Part shown: positions 32,231-41,767 of the stretch, one piece after another
Position numbering within the stretch: position 1 is the first letter of the stretch
How the letters are laid out: each line of letters starts with the position of its first letter
Assembly: GCA_910585955.1 (NCBI GenBank)
Contig: CAJUGC010000002.1
Span: 1 to 64,000 of the forward strand
DNA: 64,000 bases
Direction: 5' to 3'
Source: an uncultured Christensenella sp.
GTDB lineage: Bacteria > Bacillota > Clostridia > Christensenellales > Pumilibacteraceae
The notes under the pieces: generated by a model
Seen by the model: only the letters and a program-made list of their open reading frames with translations
The model's database searches: none
What the model was told of the DNA's origin: nothing
Translations under genes and position numbers: made by a program

Positions 32231-34027
32231 TCACTCGGAAGCGAGGATTGCTTTTATGCGGCGGACGCCTGCGGAGGAAGATTGCTCCTTTACTATCTTA
32301 AAGCGACCGAGCTCGCCCGTGCGGTGAGCGTGCGGACCGCCGCAGATCTCGCATGAATATTTGCCCATTGTGTAGACCTTGACTTTCTCGCCGTACTTCG
32401 AAGCGAAGAGTCCGACAGCGCCTTTATTTTTGGCTTCTTCGACCGTCATTTCCTCACAAGTAATTTCGACGTCGGCTTTTATTGCCTCGTTTACTAACCT
32501 TTCCACTTCGGCAATCTCCTCGGGGGTCATACCGCGCCCGAAAGAAAAGTCGAAACGCAGACGTTCCGCCGTGATGTTGCTGCCCTTTTGGTTGACGTTC
32601 TCGTCGTTCAAGACTGTCTTTAGCGCGCGGTGCATGAGGTGGGTCGCCGTGTGGAGTCTTGCCACCGTGTCGGTGTTGTCGGCAAGACCGCCCTTGAACT
32701 TCTGTTCTGCTCCCGCGTGGCTCTTTGCCCTGTGCTCCTCGAACGCCTTTTCAAAGTCCTCGGTGTTTACTTTGAGACCGTGTTCCTTGGCAAGCTCGAC
32801 CGTCATTTCTATCGGAAAGCCGTAGGTGTCGTAGAGCTTGAACGCGGCTTTACCCGAAACTACGCCGTTCGTGATGTAGTGCGCGAGCTTTTCGAACTCC
32901 TTTATGCCGCTTTCGAGCGTCTTTTCGAAGCGTTCGACTTCGGCGGCTATTTCGGCATAGATCTTGTCCTTATTGGCGTTAAGCTCCGGATAGGCGTCCT
33001 TATAGTTTTCGACGACGGCTTCGGAGATGCCGACCAGCGCTTTCCCGCTCATGCCGAGACTGCGGGCAAAGCGCACGGCGCGCCTTAAAAGCCTACGCAG
33101 CACATAACCTTGGTCTACGTTCGAGGGAGTGACTCCCCTCTCGTCGCCGAGTATAAAAGTCGACGTGCGAACGTGGTCGGCGACAATGCGCATTGCGCGC
33201 GTCGTCTCTTCTGACTCGCCGTATTTTCTGCCCGAAAGCTCTTCTATTTTCGAGATTATCGGCGCGAACACATCGGTTTCGTATACCGAACTTTTGCCCT
33301 GAAGGGTCTTTAGAACGCGTTCGAGTCCCATGCCCGTATCGACGTTGCGCTGCGAAAGCGGCTCGTACTTGCCGTCTGCAGTCTTATTGAATTCCATGAA
33401 CACGTCGTTCCAAATTTCGAGATATTTGCCGCAGTCGCAAGCAGGCGAACAGTTTGCCGAGCACTTTGGCTTGCCCGTATCGACGAACATTTCGGTATCG
33501 CTGCCGCACGGGCCCGTAAGTCCCGCCGGTCCCCACCAATTGTGCTTTTTGGGAAGATAGAACACGTTTTCTTCTTTTATGCCGCACGCCTTCCAAAGGC
33601 TCGCCGTCTTTTCGTCGCGCGGACAGTCGTCGTCGCCCTCGAAAACGGTTACGGCGAGATTTTCGGGCGAAATGCCGAGGTAGTCGGGGCTCGTCAGAAA
33701 TTCGTAGCTCCACTTTACCATTTCGTCCTTGAAGTAGTCGCCGAGGCTCCAATTGCCGAGCATTTCGAAGAATGTGCAGTGCCCCGCGTCGCCCACTTCG
33801 TCAATGTCGCCCGTTCTCACGCACTTTTGACAGTCGCAAAGGCGCTTGCCCGCAGGGTGCGGCTCGCCGAGAAGGTACGGCACCAAGGGATGCATTCCCG
33901 CCGTCGTGAACAGCACCGTCGGATCGTTTTCGGGTATAAGAGAAGCCGAGCTTATGACTGCGTGCCCCTTTGCTTTAAAGAAATCGAGCCACATTTTTCT
34001 CAGGCTTTTTGCCGTTATTTGTTTCAT
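32231..34027 (-). CDS. alaS: alanyl-tRNA synthetase, C-terminally short form
   Basis: A 598-aa class II synthetase. Motif 1/2 regions (SLIPENDPTVLFTTAGMHPLVPYL, GHCTFFEMLGNWSLGDYF) and GMGLERV (motif 3) are present. The editing domain is complete, with HTATHLMHRAL (HxxxH) and CEICGGPHAHRTGEL (CxxxH). The protein stops there: the DHHA1/C-Ala domain that brings the usual length to ~870 aa is missing. The end is a clean stop followed by a terminator, so this looks like a natural short form. It overlaps the HAD gene by 4 bases. Confidence 0.95.
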   Translation of the reverse strand: MKQITAKSLRKMWLDFFKAKGHAVISSASLIPENDPTVLFTTAGMHPLVPYLLGEPHPAGKRLCDCQKCVRTGDIDEVGDAGHCTFFEMLGNWSLGDYFKDEMVKWSYEFLTSPDYLGISPENLAVTVFEGDDDCPRDEKTASLWKACGIKEENVFYLPKKHNWWGPAGLTGPCGSDTEMFVDTGKPKCSANCSPACDCGKYLEIWNDVFMEFNKTADGKYEPLSQRNVDTGMGLERVLKTLQGKSSVYETDVFAPIISKIEELSGRKYGESEETTRAMRIVADHVRTSTFILGDERGVTPSNVDQGYVLRRLLRRAVRFARSLGMSGKALVGISEAVVENYKDAYPELNANKDKIYAEIAAEVERFEKTLESGIKEFEKLAHYITNGVVSGKAAFKLYDTYGFPIEMTVELAKEHGLKVNTEDFEKAFEEHRAKSHAGAEQKFKGGLADNTDTVARLHTATHLMHRALKTVLNDENVNQKGSNITAERLRFDFSFGRGMTPEEIAEVERLVNEAIKADVEITCEEMTVEEAKNKGAVGLFASKYGEKVKVYTMGKYSCEICGGPHAHRTGELGRFKIVKEQSSSAGVRRIKAILASE

Positions 34028-34674
34028 GATTTATCTCCTTGTTTCGTAAGCATATATATTGCGCTTTCAAGCTCCTTACAATTCGCCGCGAGCATATCAG
34101 CGCCAGCCTCTTTCAGTTCCTCTTCGCTTCCGAAGCCGTAGGTTACGCCTATAGACTTAAAGCCGCAACTCTTTGCCGCCGCCATGTCGTACAGCCTGTC
34201 CCCGACCATTACGGCGTTCTTTTCGCTCGCCGCCGCAAGAAGTATGTCGGACTTGTCGGGCGATTGCCTCACGCCGTTAACTCCGACTACCTTATCGAAA
34301 AGCTCTTCCATACCGTTGCGTTTCAAAAGAGTTTCTATTGCAAACTGCGGCTTCGAGGAAGCAATCGCCGTCCTTACGCCGCGCGCTTTCAGTCGTGCGA
34401 GCAGTTCCTTTATGCCGTCGTACGGGCGGCTTTCGTACAGTCCGCGCTCAGCATACTCCGCTTTGAAAAGGGCGGTAGCCTTTTCGACGTCCTCGCCGCC
34501 GAGTCCCGCGTACTCGCGAAAGCTCATAGGTATAGGCGGACCGAGAAATCTTCTGAGCACGCTATCCTCAAGCATATTTTTTCCCAAAGCCTTAAGCGCA
34601 AAGTTTACGCACCGCGACACGCCCTCGTATGTATCGAAAAGCGTTCCGTCGAAATCAAACAGTACGTCTGCCAT
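34024..34674 (-). CDS. HAD-family phosphatase
   Basis: A 216-aa protein with FDFDGTLFDT (motif I), AIASSKP (motif II) and MVGDRLYDMAAAKSCG (motif IV). The cap domain is Gph/PGP type, as in 24515-25171. The first base of its ATG directly follows the epimerase stop, and its end overlaps alaS by ATGA, so it lies inside a tight operon. The substrate is unknown. Confidence 0.88.
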   Translation of the reverse strand: MADVLFDFDGTLFDTYEGVSRCVNFALKALGKNMLEDSVLRRFLGPPIPMSFREYAGLGGEDVEKATALFKAEYAERGLYESRPYDGIKELLARLKARGVRTAIASSKPQFAIETLLKRNGMEELFDKVVGVNGVRQSPDKSDILLAAASEKNAVMVGDRLYDMAAAKSCGFKSIGVTYGFGSEEELKEAGADMLAANCKELESAIYMLTKQGDKS

Positions 34675-35532
34675 TTACGAGACTCCTTGACTCTTCGGAC
34701 GCGCTTCGCTCTTATGGCGCTTCAAATGCTCGTAGACGGCTTTGAGCGCAGTCGAATGAGCGGTAAAGCGCAGTTTCGGCATGGCGGCTTTGAGCTTTCC
34801 CACGCTCGCCGTAAAATTGGGAGCGCTTTCGTCAGACAGAATTTCGACGGTAACTTCCCGACCGTCCTTTGCCGCAAGTCTTCGCGCCGTGCGCGCCACG
34901 GACGAGAGCTTGAGCGGCGCGTCGGAAGCGACGTTGTATGCTCCCCTAACGATGTCGCCGTCGAGAAAAGCAGCTATGACTTTGAGAGCGTCGTCTATGC
35001 AGATTGCCGAGAACTCTAAGTCGCGCTCGACGACAGCCGTCTTTTTGCCTGTCACGCCGCGAGCCATGAGTTCCATAATTTTGGATTTTTCCACCGAAAG
35101 ATACTTGCCGTAGACCCCGAAAAAGCGCAGCACCGTGCTTATCTTATCTTTTGAGGCAAGCGTCGTTATGACGTGACGGGCGACGCCCGTTTCGCTTTTC
35201 GGCATACGCGCCGAGAATGTGCTCTCGTCTGCGTTCTCGAGCGGCGCGCCCGTATCTATGTCGCTTGCATTCGACACGATTATGAGCTTTTTGACGCCGT
35301 GAAGCACCGACTCGTACTGCACGTTTTTGAACTCGACAAGCGTATTTTCATTATTTTCGGCGGCGTGAACGACCGCCTCGAAGCTCTTGCCTTCGAAATA
35401 CGCGGCGACTTTCCGAATGTCGCCGAGTTCGAGCTCTTCCGAGGTCGGTGCAAATATTTCGTACTTATCGCTATACTTTTCGAGAAAGTTTTTGCCTATG
35501 AATCCGTCTGCGCCCGTAAGCAATATTTTCAT
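34675..35532 (-). CDS. NAD-dependent epimerase/dehydratase family protein
   Basis: A 285-aa extended-SDR protein. ILLTGADGFIGKNFLEKY is the Rossmann nucleotide-binding loop, and DIRKVAAYFEGKSFEAVVHAAE is the next conserved element. The usual YxxxK catalytic pair is not apparent where expected (the region reads ARMPKSETG), so it may lack standard epimerase chemistry or have a different role. It sits between glnS and the HAD gene in a tight minus-strand operon. Confidence 0.8.
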   Translation of the reverse strand: MKILLTGADGFIGKNFLEKYSDKYEIFAPTSEELELGDIRKVAAYFEGKSFEAVVHAAENNENTLVEFKNVQYESVLHGVKKLIIVSNASDIDTGAPLENADESTFSARMPKSETGVARHVITTLASKDKISTVLRFFGVYGKYLSVEKSKIMELMARGVTGKKTAVVERDLEFSAICIDDALKVIAAFLDGDIVRGAYNVASDAPLKLSSVARTARRLAAKDGREVTVEILSDESAPNFTASVGKLKAAMPKLRFTAHSTALKAVYEHLKRHKSEARPKSQGVS

Positions 35533-35568
35533 ATCAGACTGTCTCCTTGCTCTGTTGAATTGCGCGTT

Positions 35569-37191
<1,623 letters not shown>

Positions 37192-37222
37192 AAAATTTTG
37201 TCTCCTTTCGTGCTCGACGCTT

Positions 37223-38860
37223 TTAGAAAAGTCCGTCTATAATGCCATTCTCGTCTATCGTCATCTTCTCGGCGTTCGGCTGTTTGGGAAGCCCCGGCAT
37301 GAGGAAGATGTCGCCCGCGAGCGCGACCACAAATCCCGCTCCCGCGCGATAGTACAGATCGCGCACCGTAACGGTGAAGTTTTCGGGTCTGCCGACGAGC
37401 GCCGGATTATCCGACAGCGAGTATTGCGTCTTGGCGATACAGACGGGAAGTCCCGCCGCTTTTGTTTCGTACTCGGTGATTCTCTTCTCCGCCGCGGGCA
37501 GGAACTTGACGCCGCTTGCGCCGTAGATCTTCGTCGCTACGGCGGTTATTTTCTCACGGATGCCGCCGTTAAGCTCGTACGCGAACTTAAGTTTCCCGTG
37601 CTCCTTGTCGGCAAGCTCGAGAACAGCTCTCGCAAGTTCCTCGCCGCCTGCGCCGCCGCGGGCAAAACATTCGCAACAGACGGCTTTTACGCCGAGCTTT
37701 TCGCAGGCTCTCTCCACTATTTTTATCTCCTCTTCGGAGTCGGAGAAGAAGCGATTGACGGCGACCACGACGTTTAGCCCGTAGACGTTTTTCATGTTTT
37801 CGATGTGCTTTATGAGGTTGGGCAAGCCCTTTTCAAGCGCCTTGTCGTCGCGCTCCGAAAGCTCTTCTTTCTTCTTTCCGCCGGCGCACTTGAGAGCGCG
37901 CACCGTCGCGACTATGACTGCGGCGCACGGATTGAATCCCGCCGTCCTGCACTTTATATCGAGGAATTTTTCGGCTCCGAGATCGGCTCCGAATCCCGCC
38001 TCCGTGACTGCGTAGTCGGCGTAGGAAAGCGCGGTACGCGTAGCTCTTATGCTGTTGCAGCCGTGGGCTATGTTGGCAAACGGTCCGCCGTGCACAAATG
38101 CGGGAGTGCCTTCGAGGGTTTGGACGAGATTGGGTTTTATGGCGTCGGCAAGCAGTATGGTCATTGCCTCTTCCGCCTTTATCTCGCGAGCCGTCACGAG
38201 TCTGCCGTCGTAATCCTCGCCGATCACTATGTCGCCGAGGCGCTTTTTGAGATCGTTGAGATCGCTCGCAAGGCACAGCACAGCCATTATTTCGCTTGCG
38301 GCGGTTATGTCGAAACCGTCTTCGCGCGTCGAGCCCCAGCCGAGTCCGTCTACGATGTTTCTAAGCGCGCGATCGTTTAAATCGAGACAGCGGCGCCAAG
38401 TTACTTTCTTTATGCGCAAAGCGTTGCCGAAATAGATGTGATTGTCTATCATTGAAGCGAGCAGGTTGTTTGCCGAAGTGATCGCGTGCATATCGCCCGT
38501 GAAGTGAAGATTGATGTTCTCCATGGGAGTTATTTGCGCATAGCCTCCGCCTGCCGCGCCGCCCTTTACGCCGAACACGGGACCCAAAGACGGCTCGCGA
38601 AGAGCGAGACAGACGTTTTTGCCGAGACGCTTCATCGCGTCTGCAAGACCTATGGAAACCGTGGTTTTACCCTCGCCCGCCGCCGTCGGATTTATGGCGG
38701 TGACAAGTATGAGTTTGCCCTTTTTGCCTCCCATGGCTTCGGTCTTTGCCATGTACTTGCCGTAAGGGATAAGATGCTCTTCTTTTATTCCGAGAGCGCC
38801 CGCAACTTCCGTAATGGGCTTCGGTTTTGCCTTTCTTGCAATTTCGATGTCGCTTAGCAT
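37223..38860 (-). CDS. fhs: formate-tetrahydrofolate ligase
   Basis: A 545-aa enzyme: formate + THF + ATP gives 10-formyl-THF (C1 metabolism). The P-loop TAINPTAAGEGKTTVSIGL and conserved LREPSLGPVFGVKGGAAGGGYAQ are present, and length is normal. It is the first gene before glnS on the minus strand. It is typical of anaerobic Clostridia. Confidence 0.97.
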   Translation of the reverse strand: MLSDIEIARKAKPKPITEVAGALGIKEEHLIPYGKYMAKTEAMGGKKGKLILVTAINPTAAGEGKTTVSIGLADAMKRLGKNVCLALREPSLGPVFGVKGGAAGGGYAQITPMENINLHFTGDMHAITSANNLLASMIDNHIYFGNALRIKKVTWRRCLDLNDRALRNIVDGLGWGSTREDGFDITAASEIMAVLCLASDLNDLKKRLGDIVIGEDYDGRLVTAREIKAEEAMTILLADAIKPNLVQTLEGTPAFVHGGPFANIAHGCNSIRATRTALSYADYAVTEAGFGADLGAEKFLDIKCRTAGFNPCAAVIVATVRALKCAGGKKKEELSERDDKALEKGLPNLIKHIENMKNVYGLNVVVAVNRFFSDSEEEIKIVERACEKLGVKAVCCECFARGGAGGEELARAVLELADKEHGKLKFAYELNGGIREKITAVATKIYGASGVKFLPAAEKRITEYETKAAGLPVCIAKTQYSLSDNPALVGRPENFTVTVRDLYYRAGAGFVVALAGDIFLMPGLPKQPNAEKMTIDENGIIDGLF

Positions 38861-39011
38861 TTTGTTTATTAAACCTCCTAAGTCTTTATCTTTTAAATAC
38901 TTTTATCTCTATGGAGCGTACTCCTCAATCTATCGCCGCACATAGCCACTATCCGAGCGCATAGCGCGAACTCCACGAGCGCAGCGAATTCTATCGCGCA
39001 ATGAATGCGCT

Positions 39012-39365
39012 TCATTTACATTCGTGGGGGAACACTATATCCTCGGCTTTGGCTCTCCAACCGTCCGTTTCTTTTTTGAAGCCGTATACCGAATAGTCGC
39101 CGTCCTGTTCGATATACACGTCATACCCCGTAAGGCGAGTAGCGTCGAACATCAACGATCGCAACAACAGTTCTTTATCCGCATCGTCGCCGTCCGTAAT
39201 ATAAAGGCGAATCCGCACCGCTCCGCGTTCGAACCGAGTAAGCCCCAGCCCGAGCTTGTCCCCATCGATAAGACGCAACGCTCTTTCGTCGCTGCGCACA
39301 TCTACGGAGAAATGCTCGCACAACTTTTCAGTATCTTGTCCGAATACTTCGCGTACTTCTATCAC
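39012..39365 (-). CDS. small protein, possible GNAT-like fragment
   Basis: A 117-aa soluble protein from a GTG start chosen because GGAGGA lies just upstream and the GTG overlaps the transporter stop (GTGA). The segment VRIRLYITDGDDADKELLLRSLMFDATRLTGYDVYIE resembles the end of an acetyltransferase fold, but no acetyl-CoA loop is clear. Coupled translation links it to the MFS-like transporter. Function unknown. Confidence 0.65.
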   Translation of the reverse strand: MIEVREVFGQDTEKLCEHFSVDVRSDERALRLIDGDKLGLGLTRFERGAVRIRLYITDGDDADKELLLRSLMFDATRLTGYDVYIEQDGDYSVYGFKKETDGWRAKAEDIVFPHECK

Positions 39366-40633
39366 CGCTTCTCCTCCTTTTGCGCTTTTTCGCCGCCAGT
39401 CTGTGCCGTAACGGCGAATATGCCGGAAACAAGAACGAGCACCGCCGCAAAGGAAGGATACAATATCCTGCCGACGAACACGCTTACAAGCGACGTAACA
39501 CAGGCAAGCGAAAGCCCTGCCGAAAGTCCGAAAATCAATAATGCTATACGCATACAAAAACGTATACCGCCGGCCGTCTTTAATTCAAGCGACTTTTCCG
39601 TTGCGGATACAGATCCGAAAATCATTCCCGCAAGCGCGGCAACGACGGTAAACACGCCGCCTATAACTATCGACAGCAGATAATTCGGAAGAGGCGCAAA
39701 AAGCGTAACGGGAACAAGCGCCCCCGTCACAGCGCAGGCGATCGCTCCGTTTACAGCCGTCGCCTTATGTCCGAATTTCTTTTTAAAAGCGAGCGCATAA
39801 AATACGGTTCCCGCCATAGCCATAGCCGTAGCCGTGACGAGCGGTACATAAGAAGCAAGCTCGAACGAGGAGCAAAACGTATCAGAAAAGCCGATTAAGA
39901 GAGAAACGGCGGAAACGATGCAGAGCGCGGACAGGAACAGAAAAAGTCCCTTTTTCCGAGGCTTTCTCATAAAGCCTTCGCGTATCGTTTTAAACGTAAC
40001 GACCACGGGCAATTTTCGGCGGAACCGCGGCAATACGGAAACCGACGAAAAATAAAACGCTCCGCTTTCGACCAAAATGAGACAGCCGAGCCCATAGCCC
40101 ACCGAAGCAAAATTCAAACCCAAAAGAGGGAGCGCGGAAATGCCGGCGCCAAGCAAAAAACCGATCCCGCACATTACGGCGCGACGCATGAAGCCGCAAC
40201 GGTCTTCTCCCAAAAGCCGCACGTTCACACTGTAGCAGATGTAAGAGATCGTAGCTATGCCGGCTTCGGTAAGCGGCAGGCATATTGCGACCGCTACGAT
40301 CTTCGGCGCGGTGCTTTCGGACGTATCCACGCCGAAAGCTATTACGCACAAGAGCGAAGTCAAAAGTGCAGCCGCTACGAGCGGAAGATGATACCTTCCC
40401 CAAAGCGAGGGTCTGAATCGGTTTAACAGATAATAAACCAACGGTATCAACAGCACCGCGATCGCTCCGCCTCCCATAAACACGCCTATCGCCGCTCCGT
40501 AGCCGAAAAGCTCGCCGAAGCGATTTACGCTGCCGAACAGTACGGAAAACAGCACGCCCGACAGACAGGCGCCGCTACTCAGAAACGCAGTTCTCGCATG
40601 AGACATTTTTAAGCTCGCGCAGTTGTTTTCCAT
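39362..40633 (-). CDS. MFS-like membrane transporter
   Basis: A 423-aa polytopic protein with about 12 hydrophobic segments and a central charged loop (RKLPVVVTFKTIREGFMRKPRKKG). No substrate-specific signature is recognised. An overlapping GTGA joins it to the 117-aa gene. It has its own promoter at 40675-40704. Confidence 0.75.
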   Translation of the reverse strand: MENNCASLKMSHARTAFLSSGACLSGVLFSVLFGSVNRFGELFGYGAAIGVFMGGGAIAVLLIPLVYYLLNRFRPSLWGRYHLPLVAAALLTSLLCVIAFGVDTSESTAPKIVAVAICLPLTEAGIATISYICYSVNVRLLGEDRCGFMRRAVMCGIGFLLGAGISALPLLGLNFASVGYGLGCLILVESGAFYFSSVSVLPRFRRKLPVVVTFKTIREGFMRKPRKKGLFLFLSALCIVSAVSLLIGFSDTFCSSFELASYVPLVTATAMAMAGTVFYALAFKKKFGHKATAVNGAIACAVTGALVPVTLFAPLPNYLLSIVIGGVFTVVAALAGMIFGSVSATEKSLELKTAGGIRFCMRIALLIFGLSAGLSLACVTSLVSVFVGRILYPSFAAVLVLVSGIFAVTAQTGGEKAQKEEKR

Positions 40634-40674
40634 TGCCTCTTCGACGATTCTCCTTTTAACCGTATACTTTATAA

Positions 40675-40704
40675 TTATAGCTTTTTATGCGGCGCTCTGT
40701 CAAG
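40675..40704 (-). promoter_or_regulatory. promoter of the transporter operon
   Basis: On the minus strand TTGACA (40699-40704), 18 bases, TATAAT (40675-40680). Confidence 0.88.
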
Positions 40705-40805
40705 CAACGGGAATATGTTTGACATAAAGTACGGACGGCAAACGGGCGCATATTTCAAGCTTTTGGACTGCGACAATGACTTTCACTCTGCCCCGTACCG
40801 ACGAC

Positions 40806-40836
40806 AGAAAACCGACATCGGATTTCGACGTCGGTC
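40806..40836 (-). terminator. terminator after the PIN-like gene
   Basis: ACCGACATCG/CGACGTCGGT (one mismatch). On the minus strand it ends TTTTCTG. Confidence 0.65.
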
Positions 40837-40848
40837 TGTCTTATGATA

Positions 40849-41676
40849 TTACAAGTTTTCAAGGCACAGCACCTTGGCTTTCCCCTCGTAGATCTCCGCT
40901 TCTTCTTTGGCTCCCGTTATGACGGCAAGGCGGCGTGACGACGCATAGGAAATCACATCTTTCGCCTCTTCCCCGCTCTTTTCGTAGCCTACGCATTTAA
41001 GTTTACCGCCGGCTACGAGCGTTCCGAAAAGCTTGAGCGCGTCCTCGCACCTTTCATTGTCGCTTTCGGCAAGCAATCTGCCCGTAAGTTCGAGCACCAC
41101 GAGTTTGCCCGTAAGCCAGCGACCTATAATCTCTCCCGCCTTTTCGTTCGCAAGCGCGCCGCTCGTAACGATATAACCGTCCGCCGCCGTATCGTCGTCC
41201 TTATCTTTTTCGGTATCGGTTTCGCGAGACGCGCCGTACAGCATGAGGCGGGAACACACGATAGCGCCGACAAACGACAGCAACACGGCAATAACTATTG
41301 TGAGCGCGATATTCAAAGCCACTATGGGCACAAACAAAGTCAACAGTATATATGCGACGAGCGACAACAGCACGCCGAGACAGATGCCGAGCGCGTAACC
41401 GGCTATTTCTTCGGGACGGCGAGTGCGTATCGTATACTTAAGTTTCTCTCCCGCAGCAAGCACGAGCCACACTATTGGACGGGCGGAAAGCATAAGGAAC
41501 AGTCCCAACAGTACGCCGCAACTTATTACTATCGCAAGGCGCACCCAATCGGAAATCGACACAAAGTCGCCGCGAAGAAATAAAACGGCAAGCGCGGTTC
41601 CGAGCATAAATCCGCCGAAAAGCAGCACAACCCGCACCGCCGCCATTATTTTTTTATTGTGTTTTTTATGTCCCAT
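40849..41676 (-). CDS. membrane protein with degenerate PIN-like domain (YacL-like)
   Basis: A 275-aa protein; start MGHKKH chosen for AGGAG 9 bases upstream. Four membrane segments lie in residues about 10-150. A cytoplasmic domain follows (YIVTSGALANEKAGEIIGRWLTGKLVVLELTGRLLAES). YacL-type proteins have DTSALIDGRI there followed by a TRAM domain. Here the first catalytic Asp is replaced (VTSGAL) and TRAM is absent, so RNase activity is doubtful. It lies downstream of recD2 on the same strand. Confidence 0.7.
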   Translation of the reverse strand: MGHKKHNKKIMAAVRVVLLFGGFMLGTALAVLFLRGDFVSISDWVRLAIVISCGVLLGLFLMLSARPIVWLVLAAGEKLKYTIRTRRPEEIAGYALGICLGVLLSLVAYILLTLFVPIVALNIALTIVIAVLLSFVGAIVCSRLMLYGASRETDTEKDKDDDTAADGYIVTSGALANEKAGEIIGRWLTGKLVVLELTGRLLAESDNERCEDALKLFGTLVAGGKLKCVGYEKSGEEAKDVISYASSRRLAVITGAKEEAEIYEGKAKVLCLENL

Positions 41677-41767
41677 GGAATCCGCTCTCCTATACAGACA
41701 TTTGGCTATTAATAAATACAACGCGCTTCTTATCGCTCTGCCGAGCAAACCGTATGACGGGTAATGT

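Noticed and set aside
39366..39557. Longer start for the 117-aa protein
   Set aside because: It would overlap the end of the transporter gene in another frame. The GTG at 39365 overlaps the transporter stop and has GGAGGA upstream.
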